Assembly (NCBI RefSeq): GCF_000416965.1
Contig: NZ_ATCL01000014.1
Location: forward strand, 186,001-250,000
From: Exiguobacterium chiriqhucha RW-2
GTDB taxonomy: Bacteria; Bacillota; Bacilli; Exiguobacteriales; Exiguobacteriaceae
DNA: 64,000 nt
Direction: 5' to 3'
Shown here: positions 54,138 to 62,431 of the stretch, piece by piece
Layout of the letters: every line of letters begins with the position of its first letter
Position numbering within the stretch: the stretch's first letter is position 1
Program-made: the position numbers and the translations under genes
Notes under the pieces: model-generated
The model's input: only the letters and a program-made list of their open reading frames with translations
What the model was told of the DNA's origin: nothing
Databases searched by the model: none

Positions 54138-54407
54138 ATGCGCTCAACTAGCAGAGGAAAGATTGGAAGATTGATTCGAGGAGTGGCCGTCGGTGCGCTC
54201 GCATTAACACTCATGGCGGCAGGTGTCGCCGGGTTCTTATTATTCACCTTGACCGGCAACGCGTGGCTCGACCAAATCGCACAAGTCGGGACTGATTTGG
54301 CGTTTCAGGCGGAAGGGATTGAAACGACGTTTGACCGGATGGGCGATTCACTCGAATTGCGCATCGAACAAGCGATTCCAGAAGCAGTTCGTCCGTTTTT
54401 TGACTGA
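54138..54407 (+). CDS. Small single-TM membrane protein
   Basis: 89 residues, ATG behind AAGGGAGAGGG. Basic N-terminus, TM helix about 14-40, then an amphipathic acidic region. No family recognised. It precedes the two-component genes but a terminator (54433-54460) lies between. Could be an accessory component of that system. Confidence 0.55.
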   Translation: MRSTSRGKIGRLIRGVAVGALALTLMAAGVAGFLLFTLTGNAWLDQIAQVGTDLAFQAEGIETTFDRMGDSLELRIEQAIPEAVRPFFD

Positions 54408-54432
54408 GGAATCCGGGAACACATAAATGATG

Positions 54433-54460
54433 CGTCGGGCGGACTGCTCGGCGTTTTTTT
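54433..54460 (+). terminator. intrinsic terminator before the response regulator
   Basis: CGTCGGGC/GCTCGGCG stem, GGACT loop, seven Ts; it ends 18 bases before the response-regulator start, overlapping its leader. Confidence 0.75.
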
Positions 54461-54477
54461 GAGAAAGGATGAATGGA

Positions 54478-55155
54478 ATGCCTACGATTCTCGTCGTTGA
54501 AGACGATGCTAAAATTGCCAGATTACTCGAACTTGAACTCATGCATGCCGGTTATCAAGTCGAGGTCGCCCATGACGGGCGGGCCGGGCTCGACCGGGCA
54601 CTCACTGGTGGGATTGACCTCATGTTGCTCGATGTCATGCTGCCGCAGATGAGCGGTCTTGAAGTCGTGCGTCGCGTCAAAGAAGAGCAGCCGCTTCTCC
54701 CGGTATTGATGGTGACGGCACGCGGGGACCGCTACGACAAAGTGAGCGGTCTCGACCTCGGGGCCGACGATTACATCACGAAACCGTTCGAGATGGAAGA
54801 GTTGCTTGCGCGGATTCGGGCGTTCTTGCGGATGCGGCAACACGTCCAAGTCGATACGAGCGAACGGGTCTTATCTTATGAAGGGTTGACCGTCGACGTC
54901 AATCGTCATGAAGTGATCTGCGAGGGGCAAAAAGTCGACTTGACCCGACGTGAGTTCGATTTGCTCGTCTATCTGCTCGAACATCCCGAACGCGTGCTCA
55001 CACGCGACCAACTCGTCGAGCACGTCTGGGGCTTCGATTATTACGGGGACACGAACGTCGTCGATGTGTACGTCCGCTATGTCCGGAAGAAACTCGGCGG
55101 TTCTTGGATTCAGACGGTCCGAGGCGTCGGCTATATGTTGAAGCGTGGTGAATAA
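54478..55155 (+). CDS. OmpR-family response regulator
   Basis: 225 residues; the ATG at 54478 has the better spacing to GAAAGG than the ATG at 54469. Receiver domain with phosphoacceptor in LMLLDVMLP, Thr/Lys switch (MVTARG, TKPFEMEEL) and a C-terminal winged helix (VDLTRREFDLLVYLLEHPERVLTRDQLVEHVWG). Start of histidine kinase gene overlaps or abuts the stop. Sensor partner is next door. Confidence 0.94.
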   Translation: MPTILVVEDDAKIARLLELELMHAGYQVEVAHDGRAGLDRALTGGIDLMLLDVMLPQMSGLEVVRRVKEEQPLLPVLMVTARGDRYDKVSGLDLGADDYITKPFEMEELLARIRAFLRMRQHVQVDTSERVLSYEGLTVDVNRHEVICEGQKVDLTRREFDLLVYLLEHPERVLTRDQLVEHVWGFDYYGDTNVVDVYVRYVRKKLGGSWIQTVRGVGYMLKRGE

Positions 55156-55156
55156 G

Positions 55157-56395
55157 ATGAAGCTACGGACGAAGATTGCCTTGGCGATGGCGGGGTTCAT
55201 GTTGTTCCTCTTAATCACCTCGTTCGGTGTCGCCTGGCTCGTCTCGCGTCAACAGATCGTCGACGCCCGCTATGATGTCTTGCGCCAAGCACTCAGCTTG
55301 CTCGAGGAAGACGAGCGGAACCAACAAGCCGTCTTGTCGTTACACGAGGACAGTGTCGTGCTCGAACGGCAAGCGAACGGCGATTGGGGCATCATCGGCG
55401 GACAGGCCGAAGAGAGTTTACGTTTTCCCGTCAACTTCGGAGAACCGGCGCTCGTCGATGATTGGTTCGTCATCGCGACGTCGAACGGGCTCGGCTACGC
55501 GTTTCAAGACGCGGCCGTGAGCGAGACGCTCCAGACGCTGGCCACGATTTTTCTCATCATTTTCTTGATTGCGGTGGCGATGACGTTCCTCGGTAGCCTA
55601 TGGATCGTCAGGCAAGGGCTCGATCCACTCCGCCGTCTCGAGTCGACGATGGAACGGATCACCGAGTCGGGTACGCTCGAGACGATTGATGTCGGGACGA
55701 ACCGAGACGAGGTCTCGACGCTCGCGACCGGCTTCAACCAGATGATTGACCGGGTCGAAGGGTCGATGGAGCAACAGCGCCGCTTCGTCGCCGATGTTTC
55801 ACATGAACTGAAGACGCCGCTCACCGTCATCGAAGGGTACGCCAAACTGCTCCGGCGCTGGGGACAGAGCGACCCGGCCGTTCGTGACGAGGCCATCGAC
55901 CACATCTTGACCGAATCGCGGCAAATGCGCGAGGACTTGATTGAACCGATGCTCGAATTGAGCCGTTTCTCTTCGCTCAAAGAAGTGGAGACCGAGGCGA
56001 TCGGGTTGACTGAGCTGGCCGAACAATTGACCGAACGGTTCGAACGATCGCACGGTATCCACGTACCGATCGAGGCGATGGGTGAGTGGCACGGTCATCG
56101 TGATTCGTTGCAACGGCTTGTCGTCATCTTCATCGATAACAGCTTGAAGTATGCGACTGACACACGCGTGACGATGACGCCGGACCGCATCGAAGTACGC
56201 GACCATGGGACGACGCTCAATGAGGAGGAACGGGCACGGTTATTTGACCGGTTCTATCGACTCGATGAGGCACGGGACCGGAGCGGCAGCGGACTTGGTC
56301 TTGCTATCGCCAAAGAAGTGGCGGATTTGAACGGTTGGACGGTCGGCAGTTATGCGAACGCGCCGGACGGCAGCGTCTTCTACGTCACAAAATGA
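55157..56395 (+). CDS. Sensor histidine kinase
   Basis: 412 residues: TM1 (about 8-30), an extracytoplasmic sensor of about 95 residues, TM2 (about 130-152), HAMP, HisKA with phosphorylated His in VSHELKTPLTVIEG, and HATPase with N box (IFIDNSLKYA) and GSGLGLAIAKEV G2 box. ATG at 55157 or GTG at 55148, both immediately after the regulator stop. Signal unknown; downstream genes for exported and wall proteins suggest envelope sensing. Confidence 0.94.
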   Translation: MKLRTKIALAMAGFMLFLLITSFGVAWLVSRQQIVDARYDVLRQALSLLEEDERNQQAVLSLHEDSVVLERQANGDWGIIGGQAEESLRFPVNFGEPALVDDWFVIATSNGLGYAFQDAAVSETLQTLATIFLIIFLIAVAMTFLGSLWIVRQGLDPLRRLESTMERITESGTLETIDVGTNRDEVSTLATGFNQMIDRVEGSMEQQRRFVADVSHELKTPLTVIEGYAKLLRRWGQSDPAVRDEAIDHILTESRQMREDLIEPMLELSRFSSLKEVETEAIGLTELAEQLTERFERSHGIHVPIEAMGEWHGHRDSLQRLVVIFIDNSLKYATDTRVTMTPDRIEVRDHGTTLNEEERARLFDRFYRLDEARDRSGSGLGLAIAKEVADLNGWTVGSYANAPDGSVFYVTK

Positions 56396-56511
56396 CAAAA
56401 CTTTCGCAGATTCTCATCATTTTCTAATGGAATCCTCGTGGTGCTCTAAGGTCACCGTTCTATGATGAAGATGTAGAACAAGTTCACCACATGAAACGAG
56501 GAGGAAACATC

Positions 56512-57240
56512 ATGAAACTAATCGGATGGATTTTAGGAGTCGGGTTGGCGGTACTAGCCGTCGCCGGGATTGGGTTGTATGTCGCGAACGACAAGACGGA
56601 CACGGTCATCGTCCCGCGCGCGGTCGATAGCGTGAACAGCGGAACCGATGATGCCGCAGACGATGCGCAAGATGATGCGAGTCAAGAAGCAGCCACTTCG
56701 TCAGAAGGATCAGTATCGAACGATACGCCGGTCCGTTCGGTCGATGACGATGATTATGAATTGTATGGTACCCTCGTCAGCCTATCAGACCGTGACGTGA
56801 CGATCAGCTTCAGCGGTAAAGAATCGACGTATCCGCTCGCGGCCCGTCATGAGATTGACGACGACACACCGAAAGCCGGTGACCGCGTCAAACTCGAATT
56901 CAATCAAAACGAAGAAGTGAAGGAAGTCGACCGTGAAAGTGACGACTTCGACATCTATGGCACGTTCGTCAGCCTGTCGGATCGTGACGTGACCATCGAA
57001 CGTGAGGGCAAGTCAGAGACGTTCAAACTCGCGAGCCGCTACGAGCTTGACGACGAGGCGCCAAAAGCCGGTGACCGGGTCAAACTCGAGTTGAACCTTC
57101 AACAGCAAGTGAAAGAGATTGAACGCGACGATGACCGGGATGACCAAGACGATCAAGATGATCAAAACGACGATCAAAATGATGACGACCAAGATGACGA
57201 CCGTGACGATGATCAAGATGATGATCGCGACGACGACTAA
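56512..57240 (+). CDS. Exported protein with tandem repeat domains and Asp-rich tail
   Basis: 242 residues from ATG at 56512 behind GAGGAGG. N-terminal TM/signal (4-24), acidic linker, then two repeats of about 60 residues (YGTLVSLSDRDVTI.. and YGTFVSLSDRDVTI.., each ending KAGDRVKLE), which resemble DUF5666-type small beta domains. The last ~40 residues are mostly Asp with Gln/Asn, encoded by an imperfect GAT/GAC-rich repeat. It follows the histidine kinase by about 115 bases and may be its target or its sensing partner (inference). Calcium binding is a plausible guess for the tail. Confidence 0.7.
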   Translation: MKLIGWILGVGLAVLAVAGIGLYVANDKTDTVIVPRAVDSVNSGTDDAADDAQDDASQEAATSSEGSVSNDTPVRSVDDDDYELYGTLVSLSDRDVTISFSGKESTYPLAARHEIDDDTPKAGDRVKLEFNQNEEVKEVDRESDDFDIYGTFVSLSDRDVTIEREGKSETFKLASRYELDDEAPKAGDRVKLELNLQQQVKEIERDDDRDDQDDQDDQNDDQNDDDQDDDRDDDQDDDRDDD

Positions 57241-57268
57241 AAAAATGCCACGCAAGTGGCATTTTTTG
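57240..57268 (+). terminator. intrinsic terminator
   Basis: AAAATGCCAC/GTGGCATTTT stem with GCAA loop and T tail. Confidence 0.85.
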
Positions 57269-57368
57269 TTTATTCTTCTAACAAGAGTCGTAAATATTAT
57301 TGTATGATAAGGTGAAAATGAAAATTTTAGGCGATTCAAACCAAATAAATGTGAAAGGAGGGGACGGG

Positions 57369-58598
57369 ATGAAAAACGTCATCGGACTGATGAGTATAGC
57401 CGTCATACTGTTAAGTGGATGCGGGACGAATGAAATCAATGCGCTCAATTTACGACCGCTGTCGACGTATGCGATTCAACAAGACCAAGACATTCCGTTG
57501 ACGTCTGCGTTGAAGACGCGACTGTTGAATTACTGTGAGCGGCAACCGACAGACGTGTTGCCGACGCGTCGGGCCGAATTGGCGGCCATCACATTCCGCC
57601 ACCCCTTCTATGACGAATTAGGTAGCAAGACCGTCAAATATTGGCGGAGCGGGGACGAGCGTTACGTCTCTTGTTTGAACAGCAACGAACAAAATGAGCG
57701 CGTCTTCCGTACCGATGGAATCGAGGCGTTCGAGTCCGCGGCCGGTTCAGGGCCGAGGGAGGTCGATGTCGGGAGCACGTTATCGTTCATTCCTGAACCA
57801 GACATCACGACCGTGGCGCGCGCCTTCGCGGTCAACGAGACGCATGAGACGATTGTTCCGGGTTCGGTCTTCCGGTATCACACACCGGACCGTGGTGCGC
57901 TTCATGTCACCTATCACGTCTATCAAGACGGTGCCGAGACGGGACAGTTGATTGAACCGGGACTGTTCGTCTTCGAGAGCGGTAAGAATGAAGGCGTGGC
58001 GTTCTTGACCCAGTTGGCCGATCAACGGATCACCCTCCAGATGGGTACAGAACAGGCGTGGGACCGAACCGTATTACCCAGTTCGCTGTCGAGTGAGTAC
58101 GTGCAAATTGACTCGATGGAAGCTGTCTTCAATTTAGATGCCGAAGGACGTAGGCTCTTGAAACGAATCGTGCTCGCGGATGAGCCGATCGAGGACGTCT
58201 CGGAGCAGGACTCGGCCGTCTTATCGACTCGTTATGATACCGTGATCGAGGTATGGGGGACCGTCCAACGACCAGGCGCCGGTGAATTGACGATCACATC
58301 GGAGCAAAAAGAGGCGATGCGGTTGGCGACGTACGAGACGGAGACGAAGACGGCCCACCTCGGCGGCCCGAACACGCACGAACTGTTCGAGCTGTTGTCC
58401 CGCGTGAAGACGACGAGTGCCGCACCGACGGGCGAACGACGTGGGACGCTCGCGTTATATGAGCAGTTGACCGAGCAACGGTTCGACGTTTGGACCGAGG
58501 AAGGGAAAGATACCCTTCAACTGATGGACGTCGAGACGAAGCGGGTCTATTTGATTGATCAACTGGAATTAGAGGAATTATTGGACACCTACATATAA
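57369..58598 (+). CDS. Lipoprotein of unknown function
   Basis: 409 residues from ATG at 57369 behind AAAGGAGGGG. Lipobox LSGC at residues 13-16 area, so Cys is lipidated. The mature protein is mixed alpha/beta, with no domain I recognise; FRHPFYDELGSKTVKYWRSGDER is a noticeable segment. Fourth member of the glyA-upp island. A longer upstream in-frame start is rejected because it precedes the ribosome site. Confidence 0.65.
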   Translation: MKNVIGLMSIAVILLSGCGTNEINALNLRPLSTYAIQQDQDIPLTSALKTRLLNYCERQPTDVLPTRRAELAAITFRHPFYDELGSKTVKYWRSGDERYVSCLNSNEQNERVFRTDGIEAFESAAGSGPREVDVGSTLSFIPEPDITTVARAFAVNETHETIVPGSVFRYHTPDRGALHVTYHVYQDGAETGQLIEPGLFVFESGKNEGVAFLTQLADQRITLQMGTEQAWDRTVLPSSLSSEYVQIDSMEAVFNLDAEGRRLLKRIVLADEPIEDVSEQDSAVLSTRYDTVIEVWGTVQRPGAGELTITSEQKEAMRLATYETETKTAHLGGPNTHELFELLSRVKTTSAAPTGERRGTLALYEQLTEQRFDVWTEEGKDTLQLMDVETKRVYLIDQLELEELLDTYI

Positions 58599-58617
58599 GC
58601 TAAAAACTAATCCTTTT

Positions 58618-58656
58618 CCCGTTTCATGACACTTTCATGTCGTGAGACGGGTTTTT
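58618..58656 (+). terminator. intrinsic terminator
   Basis: CCCGT.TCA.GACA with TGTC.TGA.ACGGG, six-base loop, five Ts. Confidence 0.8.
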
Positions 58657-58695
58657 GTTGTCAAATTGACACTATGTTTTCGTAAAAAACTATCC

Positions 58696-58701
58696 TATAA
58701 T
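58696..58701 (+). promoter_or_regulatory. -10 box of the GH114-like gene
   Basis: TATAAT with a T-rich stretch just after it; the predicted untranslated leader is about 170 bases. TATGTT (58673) is 17 bases upstream as a weak -35. Confidence 0.5.
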
Positions 58702-58874
58702 TTTTTTTGCGAAGGTTCAACATTACATACACGAATCCGATACATCCATAAAACACACAGCACTAACCTTCTCGTCATTTGAATATAAGAAAAGGGGGAG
58801 CAACGAGACACAACTCCATTCAACCATCATCGTCCGTCACCACGTTTTGTCAGTCATCAGGAGAGGAATAGGTA

Positions 58875-60278
58875 GTGAAATTGAAAAAGTTAATTATGTC
58901 TCTAACGGTAGTGTTGTTGATTGTTAGTCTGAACATGTCTAAAACGGGGGCACAAACCATGAACCCACTCGACGGTGTGAAGAACTATCAAGTGTATTAT
59001 GGCCATCCAACGGCAGCGATTTTGAAAGATATGCAAAACTATGACCTCGTCATCATTGAACCGCTCCATTATACGAAAGCGCAAGTGGAGCAAATCAAAG
59101 CACGCGGGACAAAAGTACTCGGATATATTAGCGTCATGGAAGTCGCGACATGGAACACGGGTCTCATGTCAAAACTTCAGTCAGGTGACTTCTTTACGCG
59201 TAACGGACAACGTGTCCATTACTCGGAATGGGATTCGTACTTGACGAACATCGCCTCACCGCACTTCCAAGGGTTGCTCCTCACGGAAATCCAGAACCAA
59301 GTCGTCGCCAAAGGCATCGATGGCGTATTCATGGATACGGTCGGTGATATCGATAACGAACATTTGAACAATCCGACCGTGCTCAAGCAGCAACGTGACG
59401 GACTCGTCAACTTCTTGAAGCAAGCACGGGCCCGCTATGGTGAGATCGCCATGGTCCAAAACTGGGGCTTTGACACGTTGGAAACGTCAACGGCACCTTA
59501 CGTCGACGGCATCATGTGGGAGAGTTTCAACGCCGACACGATCAAGAGCGACGCTTGGTCACAAAACATGATTAAGAAATTACAAGCGGTCGACGCGAAG
59601 CATTCAGTTAAGACGCTCACGATTTCGACACGTCTTAGCGCGGACAGCCACAAGCTCGCCAAAGATTCTGGATTCATCCACTTCCACGAAGCGGATGCTT
59701 ACGTGAACTGGAACGCAGGTCTCGTGACGCGCACACAGGATACGGCACCGGTCGCAGTAGCACCGACGACGAAGCCAGCTACGACGACAACGACGAAGCC
59801 AGCTACGACGACAACGACGAAGCCATCTACGACGACAACGACGAAGCCAGCTGCGACGACAACGACGAAGCCAGCTGAAACGATAACGACGAAGCCAGCT
59901 GAAACGACAACGACGAAGCCAGCTGAAACGACAGCAACGAAACCGGCTGCGACGACAGCAACGAAACCGGCTGCGACGACAACGACGAAACCTGTGACAG
60001 AAACGGCGACAAAGCCAGTCACAAAGCCAGTCTCAGCTCCGAAAGCAGATGCCTCGACGGACAAACCGACCGAGTCGAAACAAAAAGCAAAAACTGACTG
60101 GAAGCAAGAGAAGAAAGACAAAAAAGAGAAGAAGAAGGCGAAAAAGCATGCCAAAAAACATGCTAAAAAGCATGCCGCCAAGCACAGCTCGTCTAACGAC
60201 CATCACGCCGCCAAAGGAAACATGTGCGGAAAAGTGAAACACAAAACGGCCGGTTTCCTAAACTTCTTCAAATTCTAA
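58875..60278 (+). CDS. Secreted GH114/PelA-like protein with TKP-repeat linker and Lys/His-rich tail
   Basis: 467 residues from GTG at 58875 behind GAGAGGAATAGG. Signal peptide (1-27), then a TIM-barrel domain (about 30-290) resembling endo-alpha-1,4-polygalactosaminidases (GH114; motifs YDLVIIEPLHY, KVLGYISVMEVATWN, GIDGVFMDTVGDID and GFDTLETSTAPYVDGIMWESF). A linker of about 11 eight-residue TTKPA(T/E)TT units (295-385) precedes a tail with about 30 Lys/His residues. The tail may bind teichoic acids or other polyanions in the wall (inference). No LPXTG. Catalytic acids D/E in YDLVIIE and VFMD are plausible. Confidence 0.78.
   Translation: MKLKKLIMSLTVVLLIVSLNMSKTGAQTMNPLDGVKNYQVYYGHPTAAILKDMQNYDLVIIEPLHYTKAQVEQIKARGTKVLGYISVMEVATWNTGLMSKLQSGDFFTRNGQRVHYSEWDSYLTNIASPHFQGLLLTEIQNQVVAKGIDGVFMDTVGDIDNEHLNNPTVLKQQRDGLVNFLKQARARYGEIAMVQNWGFDTLETSTAPYVDGIMWESFNADTIKSDAWSQNMIKKLQAVDAKHSVKTLTISTRLSADSHKLAKDSGFIHFHEADAYVNWNAGLVTRTQDTAPVAVAPTTKPATTTTTKPATTTTTKPSTTTTTKPAATTTTKPAETITTKPAETTTTKPAETTATKPAATTATKPAATTTTKPVTETATKPVTKPVSAPKADASTDKPTESKQKAKTDWKQEKKDKKEKKKAKKHAKKHAKKHAAKHSSSNDHHAAKGNMCGKVKHKTAGFLNFFKF
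59764..60020 (+). repeat. 24-bp tandem repeat encoding TTKPATTT
   Basis: About eleven units of roughly 24 bases, with core ACGACGAAGCC; the first four units are nearly identical and the last are diverged (ACAGCAACGAAACCG), as expected for recent slippage at the 5' end. In-frame with the GH114-like gene, so variation should change linker length only. Confidence 0.9.
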
Positions 60279-60294
60279 ACCATGTGTCACCTGA

Positions 60295-60330
60295 ACCCCG
60301 AGGGATCGATTTCGTTCCTTCGGGTTTCGT
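60295..60330 (+). terminator. weak terminator
   Basis: ACCCCGA.GGA / TCC.TCGGGTTT imperfect stem, long loop and short T stretch after the GH114-like gene. Confidence 0.5.
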
Positions 60331-60355
60331 CTGACCTCTTAAAAAACAGAAGTTG

Positions 60356-60383
60356 ACCCTACCTTTCTCAGAAAAGTTAGGGT
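60356..60383 (+). promoter_or_regulatory. inverted repeat overlapping the upp promoter
   Basis: ACCCTA.CTTT (60356-60365) pairs with AAAG.TAGGGT (60373-60383) around a six-base loop. A -10-like TACAAT (60383-60388) follows directly. This could be an operator or a leftover terminator; no T tail exists, so an operator is favoured. Confidence 0.45.
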
Positions 60384-60421
60384 ACAATGCTCAAGAGAGA
60401 TTGAGAGAGGAGTGAAGCATG

Positions 60422-61051
60422 ATGGGCAAAGTACACGTTTATGACCACCCATTGATTCAGCACAAGATGACGATTATGCGTAAAGTAGAGACGGGGACGA
60501 AGCAGTTCCGTGAACTCGTAGACGAGGTTTCGTCACTCATGGCATATGAAATTACACGCGACCTTCCGCTTACTGATGTGGAAATCGAGACACCGGTCTC
60601 TGTATCGACACAGAAGATGATTGCCGGCAAGAAATTGGGAATCGTCCCAATTTTACGGGCAGGCCTCGGCATGGTGGATGGCTTCCTCAAAATGATGCCG
60701 AACGTCAAAGTCGGTCACATCGGTTTATACCGTGACCCAGAGACGCTCGAGCCGCACGAATACTATCTCAAGTTGCCGACGGACGTCACAGAACGTGACT
60801 TCATCGTCGTCGACCCGATGCTCGCGACAGGCGGTTCAGCAGCCGACGCGATTGCCGCGCTTAAAAAGCACGGTGCCAAGTCGATCAAGCTCGCTTGCCT
60901 CTGTGCAGCCCCTGAAGGTGTGGAACGTGTTCAAGCCGAACACCCGGACGTCGAAATCTATCTCGCCGCACTTGACGAGAAGTTGAACGACCACGGCTAC
61001 ATCGTACCAGGACTCGGTGACGCAGGTGACCGTCTGTTCGGAACGAAATAA
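60422..61051 (+). CDS. upp: Uracil phosphoribosyltransferase
   Basis: 209 residues, same length as B. subtilis Upp. PRPP-binding motif [12 protein letters not shown], uracil-site [12 protein letters not shown]. Of two adjacent ATGs (60419, 60422) the second matches the family start MGKV. Recycles uracil to UMP. In B. subtilis it directly follows glyA; here about 7 kb intervene. Confidence 0.97.
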   Translation: MGKVHVYDHPLIQHKMTIMRKVETGTKQFRELVDEVSSLMAYEITRDLPLTDVEIETPVSVSTQKMIAGKKLGIVPILRAGLGMVDGFLKMMPNVKVGHIGLYRDPETLEPHEYYLKLPTDVTERDFIVVDPMLATGGSAADAIAALKKHGAKSIKLACLCAAPEGVERVQAEHPDVEIYLAALDEKLNDHGYIVPGLGDAGDRLFGTK

Positions 61052-61064
61052 GCATGAACCCGAT

Positions 61065-61093
61065 GAGAGGATCCTGGTGATCCTCTCTTTTTT
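61065..61093 (+). terminator. intrinsic terminator of upp
   Basis: GAGAGGATC/GATCCTCTC stem, CTGGT loop, six Ts. Confidence 0.9.
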
Positions 61094-61207
61094 GTGGGAA
61101 TGTGCACCAATCGATTCAAATTAGTTGAGACGATCGAAGAGACGGCCGATAGTAGAAGAGGAAGAGACCGTAAGTCGGTCCGATGTCGGGATAAGGGAAG
61201 AGACACG

Positions 61208-62368
61208 ATGAAGACTAAATTCTCGCTACTGCAAAGATACTTACTCATCTCCTTGATGGCGTTGTTTTTAACGAGCGTCTGGAGCTATAGCGCGTTTCAG
61301 GACATCGAGCAGGAAAATCGACGAATTGTCGAGGAAGCCATCCCGATTTCGAACGCCGCCTCGGAGCTGTTTCGGTTACTGCTCGACCAAGAGCTATCGG
61401 TCCGGGGCTATACATATAACCAAGACACGCAGTCGCTCGAACAGTATGAGGCGACGAAACAATCATTGGAGGAGACGATTCGTATTATTCGTGAACTCGA
61501 CGAGCGTCATCCGATCATGCAGGAATTGATTCAAGACGAGGCGTTGCCGCTCATTCAAAAAATGGAGGCGTTCCATGCGTCGCAAATCGAACTCATCGAG
61601 GCGGGGGACGTCATCGCCGCGAACGCGCGTCGCTATAGTGGCATCGATTATATCAACCAGTTCCGAGACGTCGATGCGGCCCTTCGTGAAGACATCGACA
61701 ACATCATCCAACAAGCCACGCTTCGGAGTGAAACTGCCTCGAATTCAGCGAAATGGGTCATCTTCATCGTCGTCGGCATCGCATTGTTGCTGTTGATGAC
61801 GTTCATGCATACGTTCCGGCTCGAGCGCAGCAAACAAGCGCTCATCCATCGCTCGCTCCATGACGCCTTGACCGGGATTTGGAATCGTCGAGCTTTTGAC
61901 GAGAAGTTAGAACGGATGTGGGACGAAGCGACCGATACCGGAGACGTGCTTGCGCTCCTCTTGCTTGATATCGATGCGTTCAAGACGTATAACGACACAT
62001 ACGGCCATTTGGCCGGAGACGCTTGCCTCGAACGGGTGGCGAACGCGATTGACAAGGCGGTCGGGGAAGACGGCATGACGGCCCGCTATGGAGGCGAAGA
62101 GTTCGCGGTGCTCCTGCGGCCACGCCACGCGCGGCAACCGAAAGAAATCGCGGAACGGATTCGGCAGGCGGTGCTCAAACTGAACATCGCGCACGAAATG
62201 TACACCCCGTTGCGAAAAGTGAGTGTCAGCATCGGCGTCGCCGAACATGCGCCAACGCCAAGTGGCGATAAGACCGACTTGATTGAGGCGGCCGACCAAG
62301 CCCTCTATCAAGCAAAACAGAGTGGGCGCAACCGCGTCTCGGTCGGTCAGGCGACGAACGTAGGTTAA
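61208..62368 (+). CDS. Diguanylate cyclase with CHASE3-like sensor
   Basis: 386 residues from ATG at 61208 behind AAGGGAAG. TM1 (8-28), extracytoplasmic all-helical sensor (about 30-180, CHASE3-like), TM2 (about 182-205), GGDEF domain (about 220-386) with DALTGIWNRRAFDEKL and ARYGGEEFAVLLRP, an active site of the GGEEF type. The residue at the RxxD inhibitory site is lost (VGED precedes), so product inhibition is probably weak. Makes c-di-GMP. Confidence 0.92.
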   Translation: MKTKFSLLQRYLLISLMALFLTSVWSYSAFQDIEQENRRIVEEAIPISNAASELFRLLLDQELSVRGYTYNQDTQSLEQYEATKQSLEETIRIIRELDERHPIMQELIQDEALPLIQKMEAFHASQIELIEAGDVIAANARRYSGIDYINQFRDVDAALREDIDNIIQQATLRSETASNSAKWVIFIVVGIALLLLMTFMHTFRLERSKQALIHRSLHDALTGIWNRRAFDEKLERMWDEATDTGDVLALLLLDIDAFKTYNDTYGHLAGDACLERVANAIDKAVGEDGMTARYGGEEFAVLLRPRHARQPKEIAERIRQAVLKLNIAHEMYTPLRKVSVSIGVAEHAPTPSGDKTDLIEAADQALYQAKQSGRNRVSVGQATNVG

Positions 62369-62382
62369 AATCGGCCACAGAA

Positions 62383-62422
62383 AAAAGACGACCTTCCCGA
62401 TTCGAACGGGAGGGTCGTCTTT
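62383..62422 (+). terminator. bidirectional terminator
   Basis: AAAGACGACCTTCCCG/CGGGAGGGTCGTCTTT stem between the cyclase and convergent transporter genes. Confidence 0.9.
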
Positions 62423-62431
62423 CGTATAGGT

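Noticed and set aside
59764-60020. possible CRISPR array or minisatellite
   Set aside because: Units of 24 bp without spacers, in frame and encoding a low-complexity linker; no cas genes.
59699-60181. 160-residue minus-strand frame rich in Val, Phe and Ala
   Set aside because: Shadow produced by the TTKPA repeat and Lys-rich tail read in reverse.
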